From DASVUS01 sp036388675 (lineage in GTDB: Bacteria; Armatimonadota; Abditibacteriia; Abditibacteriales; Abditibacteriaceae): DNA of 64,000 nucleotides. Of this stretch, positions 42,248-52,200 are shown piece after piece (position 1 is the first letter of the stretch; each line of letters opens with the position of its first letter). The notes below the pieces were generated by a model, which did not search any database, had not been told where the DNA came from, and worked only from the letters and a program-made list of their open reading frames with translations. Both the position numbers and the translations under genes were made by a program. Location of the stretch: the NCBI GenBank assembly GCA_036388675.1, contig DASVRI010000035.1:1-64000 (forward strand). Direction: 5' to 3'.

Positions 42248-43945
42248 TCAGCGGGCATTATTTTCGTCATAGCCTGGTTCGTGGATGGCGTTCCAGTCGG
42301 GTGCTGGCTCGCTTGGTGCGGCGCGCGATGAGCCGCGATTATCGCCAAGTCTCTCCGCCAGGGGTGCGCGCCGTGCCGCGTTGACCAGACTGCCGCGCAA
42401 AGCCATGCCTTCGTCGGGTGCGCGACGTTCGCTATGCACGCTCCACTGATAGGCCGCGACAATATCGGCTTTGCCTTTGACCTGCAATTCCATCGATTCC
42501 AGCGTGCGTGCGATGGCAAAAGGCAAACGCGAAAAGGTGCGCTCCGAAATCATGACGGTGCGCGGCTCGGCGGCGGCTTGCAGACGCTGCGCCAGGTTGA
42601 CGGCATCGCCCAGCACGGTGCGTTCGCGACGTTCCGGCACACCCAGGTTGGCCACAGCCACAATGCCCGTATTCAGCCCGACGCGCACCTGCACCGATTG
42701 CTCCATGTACTCGTTGACGCGCACCGCGCGTGTTTCGCGCACCATCTTCTGCGAGGCCGTCATCGCCTCGACCGGGTTTTCGAAAATGGCCAGCATGGCG
42801 TCGCCGATAAACTTATCGACCCAGCCGCCGTGCGAGCGCACAATATCGTGCAGGCGCGCAAAATGGTCGTTGAGAAACGTCGCGACTTCCGAGGGATGGA
42901 GACGTTCGCTCAGGCGTGTGAAACCGACCAGATCGCAAAAACAGATCGTCAACTCTTCGCGGCGGTCGGCCACGACGGTGCCGCCTTTTTCAATGGTGAC
43001 TTCGAACTCGTGCCAGGTGCGGTCGCCCAGGTAGCCGCGCGCCAGAGTCGTGAGTTGCCCCAGACGGCGCCGGTCGTCCAGCAGGTTTTCCAGTTCGCGT
43101 GAGCGCGCGCGCAAGGCGAGTTTTTGCCCTTCAAGGCTTTCCAGAAAACGCGTGTTCAAGCGCGAGTGCCACGACAGAGTAAGATCATCGGCGGCGCGGC
43201 GCACGCTGCTGCGGCGATCTTCGAGCGGCTTGATGCCCAGCAAAGCACCCAGACGACGCAATGTGTCTTCCAACACATGCGGACGTGCGGTGAGGTAACC
43301 TTCGTAGTAGCGGCTGGACGCGTCCGATTCTTCGAGATGTCCGGCTTCAATGGCAAATAGTGCCGCTTTGAAATAAGGGCTATCCACCACGAGGGTGCGT
43401 TCGCGCGTCAATGTGGTGCCGGGCGTGAGAGGAACCGCGGTTATGCCTTCGGTCGCGGGAAACAGCTCATCCTGCACGCCGAAAATCCAGATGTCGGCCT
43501 GTTTCGCCAGATTCTTGTAATGCTCGATGTCTTTCAGCGCGGCGGAGAAAAAGCCTTCCATGACGAAGATGCGGGCACGCTTCGAGTACTCGGATGCGTT
43601 GTCCGCACTCGCGTCGGCGTTGTCCGCGCTCGCGTTGGCGCTTACTGTGTCGGGTGCCTCGCGCAGGCTGCTGACGTGCGGCATGACTTCCAACTCGCGG
43701 CGCACCAGGATAATCGAGTCTTCCAGGAACAGGTTCATTCCCGGCTCTTCGTCCCATTCGGCGGCCTCGACCTGGGCCGCGCGCTCGGCGATGTCGAACA
43801 ACTGAAAAGTGTCGAGCAAAAGCGCCGTGCTGCCGGAGCCGGGGCCATTGTGACCGACACCACTGGCGGCTTCCTTTATAGTCGCTGCCGCAGCCGGTGC
43901 GCTGGAAGGTGGATTGGAAGACGTGTTCTGAGTACTCGGAATCAT
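42248..43945 (-). CDS. DICT-domain class III adenylate cyclase
   Basis: The 565-residue protein has a DICT-like sensor region (about 125-260, with FFSAALKDIEHYKNLAKQADIWIFGV), a coiled coil (265-300) and a class III cyclase domain (330-490). Metal Asp residues are D338 (CFCDLVGF) and D382 (FIGDAML). The base-selecting pair is K378 and T443, and transition-state N450 and R454 are present. Lys/Thr is the class IIIb pattern, known from bicarbonate-stimulated adenylate cyclases. The C-terminal tail is disordered. It is divergent from thrS and starts at ATG 43945. Confidence 0.88.
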   Translation of the reverse strand: MIPSTQNTSSNPPSSAPAAAATIKEAASGVGHNGPGSGSTALLLDTFQLFDIAERAAQVEAAEWDEEPGMNLFLEDSIILVRRELEVMPHVSSLREAPDTVSANASADNADASADNASEYSKRARIFVMEGFFSAALKDIEHYKNLAKQADIWIFGVQDELFPATEGITAVPLTPGTTLTRERTLVVDSPYFKAALFAIEAGHLEESDASSRYYEGYLTARPHVLEDTLRRLGALLGIKPLEDRRSSVRRAADDLTLSWHSRLNTRFLESLEGQKLALRARSRELENLLDDRRRLGQLTTLARGYLGDRTWHEFEVTIEKGGTVVADRREELTICFCDLVGFTRLSERLHPSEVATFLNDHFARLHDIVRSHGGWVDKFIGDAMLAIFENPVEAMTASQKMVRETRAVRVNEYMEQSVQVRVGLNTGIVAVANLGVPERRERTVLGDAVNLAQRLQAAAEPRTVMISERTFSRLPFAIARTLESMELQVKGKADIVAAYQWSVHSERRAPDEGMALRGSLVNAARRAPLAERLGDNRGSSRAAPSEPAPDWNAIHEPGYDENNAR

Positions 43946-44159
43946 AACGAACTATGCTGCGAACCGGATGAAACACGAACGAGAAACGAATCGCTGCGCT
44001 TGCGCCAAGACGTTTATTTTGATAAATTCCTACGTCTGGAATGCGCGTTTCTTGTCACAGATGGCCGGGCTTTCGCATATCTGAAAATGTTTAAGACAAC
44101 GATTGATTTGCCTCTTGCAAGTTAATCGCCGTCTGCAAAGAAATCTCAATTGGTACCCC
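43946..44159. other. divergent intergenic region (cyclase/thrS)
   Basis: A weak plus-strand promoter is possible: TTGTCA (44052-44057) with CATATC 18 bp downstream. No T-box, S-box or strong hairpin precedes thrS. Confidence 0.35.
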
Positions 44160-46085
44160 ATGATACACGTCACGTTTCCCGATGGCTCCGTCAAAGAGTA
44201 TGAAGACGGCATCGCTCCGCAGGAAGTTGCGCGGCGCATCGGCGCGCGTCTCGCCCAAGCTGCCCTGGCTGCGCAAGTCGACGGCCAACCGTGGGACTTG
44301 AAGCGCCCATTGCCCGGCGATTGCACCCTGAAAATTCTGACGTGGAACGACCCCGAAGGTCGCGAAGTGTATCGCCATTCGAGTACTCATCTTATGGCCC
44401 AGGCCGTGCAGGCGCTGTGGCCCGAAGCCAAGCTCACTGTTGGCCCGCCGCTGGCCGACCGCTTTTACTATGACATCGACATGCCTCCAATTCGTGAGGA
44501 AGATTTCGCGCGCATCGAAGCGAAGATGCAGGAACTGTCGTCCGCCAACTTAGACATCGTTCGCGAAGAAGTGTCGCGCGAAGAAGCGCACCAACTTTTC
44601 GAAAGCATGGGCGAGCCGTACAAACTGGAGATCCTGCAAGAGATTCCGGCTGATGAAAAAGTAACGTTGTATCGTCAGGGCGATTTTGTCGATTTGTGCC
44701 GTGGCCCGCACGTGCCGACGACCGGCGCTCTTAAGGCCTTCAAAATTCTTTCCGTGGCCGGTGCCTACTGGCGCGGCGATGCCGACAACAAGCAGTTGCA
44801 GCGTCTTTACGGCACGAGTTTCCCATCGCAAAAGGAACTCGACGAGTTTTTGCAGCGCCTCGAAGAAGCCAAAGCGCGCGACCATCGCAAGCTGGGCCGC
44901 GAGTTGGGACTGTTCATGTTCTCCAACGATGTCGGGCCGGGCCTGCCGTTGTGGCTGCCCAACGGCGCCATCTTGCGCGATACACTGGAAACATTCCTCA
45001 AACGCGAGCAGCAAAAGCGTGGCTATTTGCCGATTGTAACGCCGCACATCGGGCGCAAGAAACTGTATGAAACGAGCGGCCACTGGGCGACCTACAAAGA
45101 TTCGATGTTTCCTCTGATGCAGGGTGAGGACGAAGGCGAACAGTTTGTCTTGAAGCCGATGAACTGCCCACATCACATCCAGGTGTATAAGAACGACATG
45201 CGCTCTTATCGCGATCTGCCGATGCGCCTGGCGGAGTTCGGTAGCGTTTATCGCTACGAGCAAAGCGGCGAGTTGAATGGCCTGACGCGCGTGCGTTCGT
45301 TTACGGTCGATGACTCCCATCTTTTCGTCACGCCCGAGCAGTTGGATGAAGAGTTTCGCAAAGTCGTGGAACTGATTCTCTTTGTCTTCGACAAGCTGGA
45401 GTTGCGCGACTACTCGGCTCGTGTCGGGCTGCGCGACCCGGATAAGTTCATCGGTGAGCTTGACGTATGGGAAAAAGCCGAAAACGCCATCATCACGGCA
45501 GCGCGCGAACTGGGTCTCAAGCACACCATCGAACAAGGCGAGGCAGCGTTCTACGGGCCGAAGCTGGATTTCCTCTTCCGCGACGTGCTGGGCCGCCAGT
45601 GGCAGTTGGGCACGGTGCAGGTCGATTATAATCTGCCCGAGCGCTTCGAACTGGAATACACCGGAGCCGATGGCAAGCCGCATCGTCCGGTGATGATTCA
45701 CCGCGCGCCGTTTGGCAGCATGGAGCGTTTCGTCGGCTTGCTGATTGAACACTACAATGGCGCTTTTCCATTGTGGCTGGCTCCGGTGCAGGTCATGGTT
45801 CTGCCGATTGCCGACCGGCACAACGAGTACTCGCAGACTGTCGCACAAGAGCTGCGCGACGCGGGTTTCCGTGTGGAAGTGAATACCAACAACGAGAAAG
45901 TTGGTGCCAAGATCGCCGTGGCTGAAACGCAGAAGATTCCTTATATGGCCGTTGTCGGCGACCGCGAAGCCGAAGCGAGTGGAGTATCATTGCGCGCGCG
46001 TGGTCGCCGCGATGTGGGCACAATGTCGCGCGCGGCACTGTTGGAAATGTTGCGCGACGAAGCCGGTGGCGGCGAAAAAGGTTGA
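44160..46085 (+). CDS. thrS: threonyl-tRNA synthetase
   Basis: The 641-residue enzyme has the TGS domain (IHVTFPDGSVKEYEDG), the editing domain with HSSTHLMAQAV and CRGPHVPTTG, the class II core and the anticodon domain (VQVMVLPIADRHNEYSQ). Zinc ligands are the Cys in PMNCPHH, a His in DDSHLF and a His in MIHRAPFGSMERF. It heads the conserved thrS-infC-rpmI-rplT order. The ATG at 44160 matches the TGS start. Confidence 0.96.
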   Translation: MIHVTFPDGSVKEYEDGIAPQEVARRIGARLAQAALAAQVDGQPWDLKRPLPGDCTLKILTWNDPEGREVYRHSSTHLMAQAVQALWPEAKLTVGPPLADRFYYDIDMPPIREEDFARIEAKMQELSSANLDIVREEVSREEAHQLFESMGEPYKLEILQEIPADEKVTLYRQGDFVDLCRGPHVPTTGALKAFKILSVAGAYWRGDADNKQLQRLYGTSFPSQKELDEFLQRLEEAKARDHRKLGRELGLFMFSNDVGPGLPLWLPNGAILRDTLETFLKREQQKRGYLPIVTPHIGRKKLYETSGHWATYKDSMFPLMQGEDEGEQFVLKPMNCPHHIQVYKNDMRSYRDLPMRLAEFGSVYRYEQSGELNGLTRVRSFTVDDSHLFVTPEQLDEEFRKVVELILFVFDKLELRDYSARVGLRDPDKFIGELDVWEKAENAIITAARELGLKHTIEQGEAAFYGPKLDFLFRDVLGRQWQLGTVQVDYNLPERFELEYTGADGKPHRPVMIHRAPFGSMERFVGLLIEHYNGAFPLWLAPVQVMVLPIADRHNEYSQTVAQELRDAGFRVEVNTNNEKVGAKIAVAETQKIPYMAVVGDREAEASGVSLRARGRRDVGTMSRAALLEMLRDEAGGGEKG

Positions 46086-46257
46086 CAACAACCATGTAAA
46101 TTTGGTCTGATTAAGGCATAATGTAACTGTTTGGGCGCTGAGTGCTTTTCGAGTACTCGTAAATTACAGCGTCCGTTGATATTTCGTAGAGGTGATTTGT
46201 ATAGGACTTCGGCCGAAAAATAGGCAGCCGTTTCGCGACCCGCGCCGCGACCAGACA

Positions 46258-47022
46258 ATGATTAACGAACGCATCCGCTTTCCGCAGGTGCGTGTCATTG
46301 ACGATCAGAATGCGCAGCTTGGTGTTTTGAATACCCGTGACGCACTCGATATAGCGCGTGACCGCGACCTGGACTTGATTGTCGTAGCGCCGCAGGCTCA
46401 GCCGCCGGTCTGCCGCATTATGGACTACGGCAAATTCAAGTATGAAAAGAGCAAGCGCGAGAAAGAAGCTCACAAGAAGAGCGCGTCCACCGAAATGAAG
46501 ATGGTGCGGCTCAAGCCTGTGACCAGCGAGCATGACCGTGACGTTCTCATCCGCCACTGCGAGCGTTTTTTGCGGCTTGGCCACAAGGTTCGTGTTATCT
46601 GCCGTTTTCAGGGACGCCAGAACGCACACCCGGAAATTGGTCGGGAACAACTGGAAAAAGTAAGCACCTCTCTGGTTGATGTGGCGACTATTGAAGGCCC
46701 CATCATCAAAGTGGGGCGTGACATGAATATGAACCTGGCGCCTAAACCAGGTCTCAAGCCGCTGCCGAAACCTGTCAAGGATGACGGCAAGCAGGCCAAG
46801 GGCGCACCGGAAGAACACGACGAAGACGCCGAGTTCGAGGCCCTGCAGCAGCGCATGGTTGAGGATGAGCACGGTGAAGCGGACGCCGACGATGTGCTGG
46901 ATGCGTCCGGCGACATTGCCAACGATGCTGACCAGGCCGACGAAGTCGACGCACATGGCGCGAGCAACGGCGTTCACAGCGATGCAAGCGAGCCGGAAGC
47001 CCAGAGCGTGCCGAACTCGTAA
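46258..47022 (+). CDS. infC: translation initiation factor IF-3
   Basis: The 254-residue form has the IF-3 N-domain (INERIRFPQVRVIDDQ, PPVCRIMDYGKFKYEKSKR) and C-domain (MKMVRLKP to GPIIKVGRDMNMNLAP). A highly acidic tail of about 80 residues follows, which normal IF-3 lacks. The ATG at 46258 has no Shine-Dalgarno. A good AGAGGTGA stands at 46188-46195, and the frame is open from there with rare starts ATT (46195) or ATA (46201). The true start may therefore be non-canonical and about 19-21 residues upstream, as in the AUU-started E. coli gene. Confidence 0.93.
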   Translation: MINERIRFPQVRVIDDQNAQLGVLNTRDALDIARDRDLDLIVVAPQAQPPVCRIMDYGKFKYEKSKREKEAHKKSASTEMKMVRLKPVTSEHDRDVLIRHCERFLRLGHKVRVICRFQGRQNAHPEIGREQLEKVSTSLVDVATIEGPIIKVGRDMNMNLAPKPGLKPLPKPVKDDGKQAKGAPEEHDEDAEFEALQQRMVEDEHGEADADDVLDASGDIANDADQADEVDAHGASNGVHSDASEPEAQSVPNS

Positions 47023-47113
47023 CACTCGACAGGCCGCAACCAGTCAGTCCTACAGTACCGGCACTCCACAGGCCTGGCACCGGCGCCTGGCAGCGACGAC
47101 CTGGCATTGGTGC

Positions 47114-47142
47114 TTGGCAGTGGCTACCGGGTACGTTATACT
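47114..47142 (+). promoter_or_regulatory. internal promoter for rpmI-rplT
   Basis: TTGGCA (47114-47119) and TATACT (47137-47142) are separated by 17 bp, a near-consensus sigma70-type promoter about 90 bp upstream of rpmI. Confidence 0.7.
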
Positions 47143-47204
47143 GTCGCGGCTTCAAAAACGCGACCTGAGGTTGCGTTCGTCTCGTGAAGGCTAAACTTCA
47201 CGAG
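47143..47204 (+). promoter_or_regulatory. rpmI leader with two hairpins (possible L20 site)
   Basis: GTCGCG/CGCGAC (47143-47164) and CTCGTGAAG/CTTCACGAG (47181-47204) form two hairpins between promoter and Shine-Dalgarno. L20 is known to repress rpmI-rplT translation by binding leader structures; this region is the natural place for such control, but the fold is not proven. Confidence 0.45.
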
Positions 47205-47225
47205 CAGAAATACGGAGACATTTCG

Positions 47226-47423
47226 ATGAGCAAGATGAAAACACGCAAGGCGGCAGCCAAGCGCATGACCCTTACCGGTAGCGGCAAAATCAAGCGTCGC
47301 CGGGCCGGCCTCACGCACTTGCAGACCAAGCGCAGCAGCCGCACGCAAACGCGTAACAACGACGCGGCACAGAGCGTCTCCAAAAGCGACTATAAGTCGG
47401 CGCGTCGCATGCTGGGCCAGTAA
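47226..47423 (+). CDS. rpmI: ribosomal protein bL35
   Basis: The 65-residue basic protein has the bL35 pattern MSKMKTRKAAAKRM, TGSGKIKRRRAGLTHLQTKRS and a KSDYKSARRMLGQ end. The ATG at 47226 follows GGAGA. It lies in the standard place between infC and rplT. Confidence 0.95.
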   Translation: MSKMKTRKAAAKRMTLTGSGKIKRRRAGLTHLQTKRSSRTQTRNNDAAQSVSKSDYKSARRMLGQ

Positions 47424-47555
47424 AGGCTCAGTTGCGCAGCGTTGGCGCAGAAAACAAGGCGCAACGAGTACTCGATGTCCACTCGTTATGCCACGGATGC
47501 CCGGCAGGTTTAAGAGGCGTGTGGCCCACCTGACCGGCAAGAGAGGGAGACTAAA

Positions 47556-47966
47556 ATGGCACGCGTAAAACGCGGCACTACGGCTTCGGCCAAGCACAAG
47601 AAGATTAAGGATTTAGCCAAGGGCTACTACGGAGCCAAGCATCGCTGGTTCCGCACCGCGAACGAAGCGGTCATGCACGCCGGTCAATATGCGTATCGCG
47701 ACCGTCGCAACAAGCGCCGCGACCTGCGCCGTTTGTGGATCGCACGTATCAATGCCGCGGCCCGCGTCAATGGCATGTCCTATTCGACATTCATCAACGG
47801 CCTGTTGCGCGCCGGTGTGGAAATCGACCGTAAGGTACTTTCCGAACTGGCTGTCAACGATGCGGTTGCCTTCGGCAAGATCGTCGATGTTGCAAGAGCG
47901 GCTCAGGCCGACGCCGGAGCAACTGACGCCGGAGCAACCCACGCTGCCACAACGACCGCCGCATAA
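47556..47966 (+). CDS. rplT: ribosomal protein bL20
   Basis: The 136-residue protein has the complete bL20 sequence signature ARVKRGTTASAKHKKIKDLAKGYYG, AYRDRRNKRRDLRRLWIARINAA and LAVNDAVAFGKIV. About 18 extra C-terminal residues (DAGATDAGATHAATTTAA) come from a 15-bp tandem duplication (47911-47940). An AGAGAGGGAG Shine-Dalgarno precedes it. Confidence 0.96.
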   Translation: MARVKRGTTASAKHKKIKDLAKGYYGAKHRWFRTANEAVMHAGQYAYRDRRNKRRDLRRLWIARINAAARVNGMSYSTFINGLLRAGVEIDRKVLSELAVNDAVAFGKIVDVARAAQADAGATDAGATHAATTTAA

Positions 47967-47987
47967 GCGAGCCGGGCAACACCCAAG

Positions 47988-48030
47988 ACAAAAAAGCCGC
48001 CGTGTTTTGAAAACACGGCGGCTTTTTTGT
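47988..48030 (+). terminator. intrinsic terminator of the thrS-rplT operon
   Basis: A perfect inverted repeat around GCCGCCGTGTTTT and AAAACACGGCGGC, flanked by A and T runs (AAAAAA/TTTTTT), works on both strands. Confidence 0.92.
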
Positions 48031-48060
48031 CCTATGTGCGTGGTTTACAACAGGTGGTTT

Positions 48061-48900
48061 ATGAAGCGTCATAACACTCAACACGAACCTGCATCGGCCA
48101 TCATTTCATCGCGGCAACATTCATTGTGCAGGCTGGTGCGCTCGTTGCACTCGGCCAAAGGACGGCGCGAGCAGGGATTGTTCCTCATCGAAGGCGCCAA
48201 TTCCGTGGGTGCGGCTTTGCGCGCGCAGTGGCCGCTGCAACGAGTACTTGTGGCGGATGATGCCGCCGGTGCGCAATGGAGTCACAAGGCACACGCCGCG
48301 CAGATTCCAGTTCAAACCGTGACGGCACATCTCATGGAATATATGAGCGAGGCGCAAACACCGACCGATGTGCTCGCATTAGCGGCACTGCCGCAGACCA
48401 ATTTCGATGCAGCAGCCTCTCCGCGCGACCGCGCTCATCGCGACCGTGCTCATCTTGTGCTGGCGCTGGATGGCGTGGGCGATCCCGGTAATGTGGGGAC
48501 ACTTTTGCGCACCGCCGATGTCGCCGGCGTGACGCAATGCGTTCTCAGCCCTGAAAGTGCGGACGCTTACGGCCCAAAAGCGGTGCGCGCATCAGCGGGC
48601 AGCATTTTTCATCTTCAAGTGACATCGAGTACTCAGCAGGCCATGTTGCAGGAATTGCACATGGCGGATTTGCCCCTGGTAACGGCTGTGGCGCATGGTG
48701 GCGAGAATTGCTTCGGCTTTAAGTGGCCACGACGTTGCTGTCTCGTTCTGGGGCACGAAACGCGTGGTGTTTCGGCCATGTTGGATGATGCGGCGGCGCA
48801 TCGTGTGACGATTCCCAACTATGGCCGGGCTGAATCGCTCAATGTGGCGGCTGCCGGCGCGGTTCTGCTTTTCGCCTGGCGGCAACGTGTAGAAGGATAA
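48061..48900 (+). CDS. TrmH/SpoU-family RNA 2'-O-methyltransferase
   Basis: The 279-residue protein has an N-terminal substrate-binding domain (HSAKGRREQGLFLIEGANSV) and a SPOUT knot domain. The three SpoU motifs are VLALDGVGDPGNVGTLLRTADVAG, CLVLGHETRGVSAML and IPNYGRAESLNVAAAGAVLLF. The target is probably rRNA or tRNA ribose. The ATG at 48061 has AGGTGG upstream. A 15-bp in-frame duplication (48424-48453) lies in the interdomain linker. Confidence 0.9.
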   Translation: MKRHNTQHEPASAIISSRQHSLCRLVRSLHSAKGRREQGLFLIEGANSVGAALRAQWPLQRVLVADDAAGAQWSHKAHAAQIPVQTVTAHLMEYMSEAQTPTDVLALAALPQTNFDAAASPRDRAHRDRAHLVLALDGVGDPGNVGTLLRTADVAGVTQCVLSPESADAYGPKAVRASAGSIFHLQVTSSTQQAMLQELHMADLPLVTAVAHGGENCFGFKWPRRCCLVLGHETRGVSAMLDDAAAHRVTIPNYGRAESLNVAAAGAVLLFAWRQRVEG

Positions 48901-48977
48901 TCGCTTCGGGTGCGTGACCGCAGTATTCGTGCAGGCGCAGGTTCAAGGGTGACAAAGGCTATATTATGTTTTACAAT

Positions 48978-49013
48978 TTGCACCGAAGTTGCAAGTTGCA
49001 CCGAAGTTGCAAG
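48978..49013. repeat. perfect tandem 18-bp repeat upstream of GGDEF-EAL gene
   Basis: TTGCACCGAAGTTGCAAG occurs twice head to tail (48978-48995 and 48996-49013) without mismatch. Each unit is partly dyad-symmetric (TTGCA...TTGCAA). It lies ~210 bp upstream of the GGDEF-EAL start, just after an AT-rich TATATTATGTTTTACAA stretch that may hold a promoter. It may be a regulator binding site or another product of local duplication. Confidence 0.65.
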
Positions 49014-49222
49014 CCGTTCCCGGCGGCTGTTGCGGACGTTACACATTTCATGCGCTCGCTGCGCCACACGCGGCATACCAATGTCGTCGCAGGACAGGCC
49101 CATCCGTCATTATCTTTAGTTGTGTATTTGGTTGACGCCGTTGCCACACTGGCGCAGCACCAGCAGTTCGTGCTGCGTCCGCAACCGACTTGTGCCGGGA
49201 GCCAGTGCTGAACGTGGCCACA

Positions 49223-52200
49223 ATGAACAACAAGAGCACTAAAAACCAGTCACGAAATCAGGCTCTTGAAGTGTTAATAATCGGCGCCCCCACGCCGCAG
49301 GCCGATCCGATACTCCGTGAGTTGCATCGCGCCAAGTATGATGTCACACCGCACTACGTCAACTCAATTGAGCTTTTGAACAGCGCTCTGGTCGAGGGAC
49401 AGTTTGATATTGTTCTATTCGAAGCCATGCAAAGCGCGTTGAGCCCGGATGAGGCGCTACAAACGTTGCGCGCGAGCGGCATAGACATTCCGTGCATTGT
49501 GGTCGCAGAAGAAATTGATGTTGAAACGGCGGTCGGCCTGATGCGGCAAGGCGCCGGCGATTGCATCGCGCGCCACGACTTGCAGCGGCTGGCACCGGCT
49601 GTCGAGCGAGAAATGAGAGAAGCCGCAGTGCGCCGTAACATTGCCCGAGAACGTAACACCATTGAAGCAGAAGAAAGCGCCGAGCAAAACGCAAGACAAG
49701 GCACTTCCGGCGCTTCCGGCATACAGGGCGTGCAAGGGCATAACGTGACGAGCACAGATGTGGCGGGCACCAATGTGGCGAGCGCCGACGTGGTGGATGA
49801 ATTGCGCGCATCACAAGAGGCAATGCCTCTCATAATGGAGGCTCATCCCGCGGCACCGCAGCCCGCACCAGGCACAATGAAATTCGTGCCGGAGCAAGAT
49901 ACGGCGGAACCTGCTTCGCAGGGCGCACAAGGCTCGCATGAAGCGCCGGCGGCACTGGCCTCATTGGTGCAGGCGATTTCCGCGCAGAGCGACCCGGCGG
50001 CGATTGTTCATGCGTTGTCGGTGCACCTGAAGCCGCTGCTGCCCTTTGATTCGGTTGGTGTGTCTCTCTTAGCGGGAGGTCGCTTGCGCCACGGCGGGCG
50101 GCTGCACCACATGAATCGCTCGCAAGCCCACGAGTCGAGTACTCAGAACATAAACAACGCGACCAACGAGACGTCTCGGAGCGAGTCCGCCGCCGTGTCT
50201 TCCCCAGTCGGCAATGAACATGACTCGGCAACGATTACGATGTGGGCTTCGGGTGGAGCGGCTTCGGGTGGAGCGGCTTCGGGTGGAGCGGCTTCCGGTG
50301 CAGCGGCGTCGGACGTGCCGCAGGCAGCGGTGCGCTGGTCGCTGGAGGTGCCGTTACAAGCGCGGGGCCACGCATTGGGAACGTTGCATTTCGTGGCGTC
50401 ACGTGTGGCGGCGTTCTCGCCCGAGCAGGAGCAGTTGGCCCATGCCATCGCGGCTCATGTCGCCCTGGCCATGCAGCAATCGCAGCGCTTGCGGCAGGCG
50501 CACGAGTTGGAAGAGAAGTATCGTCTCTTGTTCAGCAATCTCGATGTCATCGTTTGGGAAGTCGATCCGGTCACGCTGCGCTTTACTTTTGTGAATGCGC
50601 GCGCGAAGCAGTGGTTTGGTTATCCTGTCGAGCGCTGGACGCAAGAGGACGATTTCTGGTCGGTGCTGGTGCATCCCGACGACCGCGAACGAGTACTCGA
50701 AACCTTGCGCCGCCTGGCATGTGAGGGCGGCGACAGTTGCCTGGAGTATCAGGTGGTGACGGCCAGCGGCGATGTGCTGCACCTGAGAAACCTCATTAAC
50801 GCCGAGGTGCAGGACGAGCAGGCCACGCGCATGGACGGCATGATGCTCGACATCACTGAGCAGAAGCACTCTGAGGCGGCCCTGCTGCAAAGCAACGCCG
50901 TGCTCAAAGCGACGCAGGAAGCGGCTGCCGACGGTATTTTCCTGGTGGACGATCACGGACAGGTGGTCAGCTTCAATCAGCGCTTTATCGAGATGTGGCG
51001 TGTGCCGCGCGACATGATCGACAGCCTGCAAGAAAAGCAGCAATTGATGGCCTTCGTGCTGTCGAACTTGAAAGACCCGGACGAGTTTATCGACAAGTTG
51101 AGCTTCGTCTATGACCATCCTCACGCCACGACGCACGACGAAATTTATCTCAACGATGGCCGTGTTTTTTCGCGCCACGCCGCGCCCGCGCTCTCGCCCG
51201 AAGGCAAAACTTACGGCTGGGTGTGGAGTTTTAGCGACATCACCGAAGCCAAGCGCTATGAGTTGGAGTTAGCGCGCCAAGCCTCGCACGACAGCCTGAC
51301 GAACTTGCCGAACCGTTTGCTGTTCATGGATCGCTTGAAGCGCGCCTTGTCGCGTTCGTCCTATGGTAAGCAGCACATGATGGCGCTGCTCTTTGTTGAC
51401 CTCGACCGATTCAAAGTCATCAACGATTCGCTGGGTCACGAGCAGGGCGACCGCATGTTGATAGAACTGGCGCAACGCCTGCGCGCCTGCATCCGTCCCG
51501 GCGACACGGCGGCGCGTTTCGGCGGCGATGAATTCACCATTTTGCTCGAAGATATTTCCAGCGTCAACGAAGCCACGCGCGTGGCCGAACGTGTTGAGGA
51601 TTATCTCCAAACGCCGTTTGCTCTGGGTGGACATGAAATCTTTTCCACCGCGAGCATCGGCATTGTCATCAGCACCGGCGCGGAAGATCGTGCTGAAGTT
51701 TTGCTGCGTCACGCTGATGTGGCGATGTATCGTGCCAAGAGTCGCGGCGGCGGACAGTATGAAGTCTTCGATTCAAAAATGAACTCGCAGGCGCTCGACC
51801 GTTTGCAACTCGAAATCGACTTGCGCCAGGCGTTGCGTCGCAAGCAGATGCGGGTCTATTATCAGCCGCAGGTCGAGGCCCGCAGCGGCCAGATCACCGG
51901 CTTTGAAGCGCTGTTGCGCTGGTATCATCCACTGCGCGGCATCATTTCGCCGGTGGAATTCATACCGATCTCCGAAGAAACCGGCATGATATTTTCGCTG
52001 GGGCATTGGGTGCTGCGCGAGGCCTGTCAGCAGGCGCGCAAGTGGCAAACCGAAGTGCCGCGCACGCCACCGTTGGAGATCAGCGTTAACCTGTCGGCCA
52101 AGCAGTTTCAGCAGCCCGGCCTGGCGGACGACGTGGCCCGAGTACTCAAGGAAACGCAACTCGACCCGCGCACGCTGATGCTGGAGATTACCGAAAGTAC

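Noticed and set aside
44550..45848. 432-codon minus-strand frame opposite thrS
   Set aside because: Lies wholly inside the conserved thrS and has no motif of its own.
46111..47025. 304-codon minus-strand frame opposite infC
   Set aside because: infC is supported by motif and operon order; the antisense frame is not.
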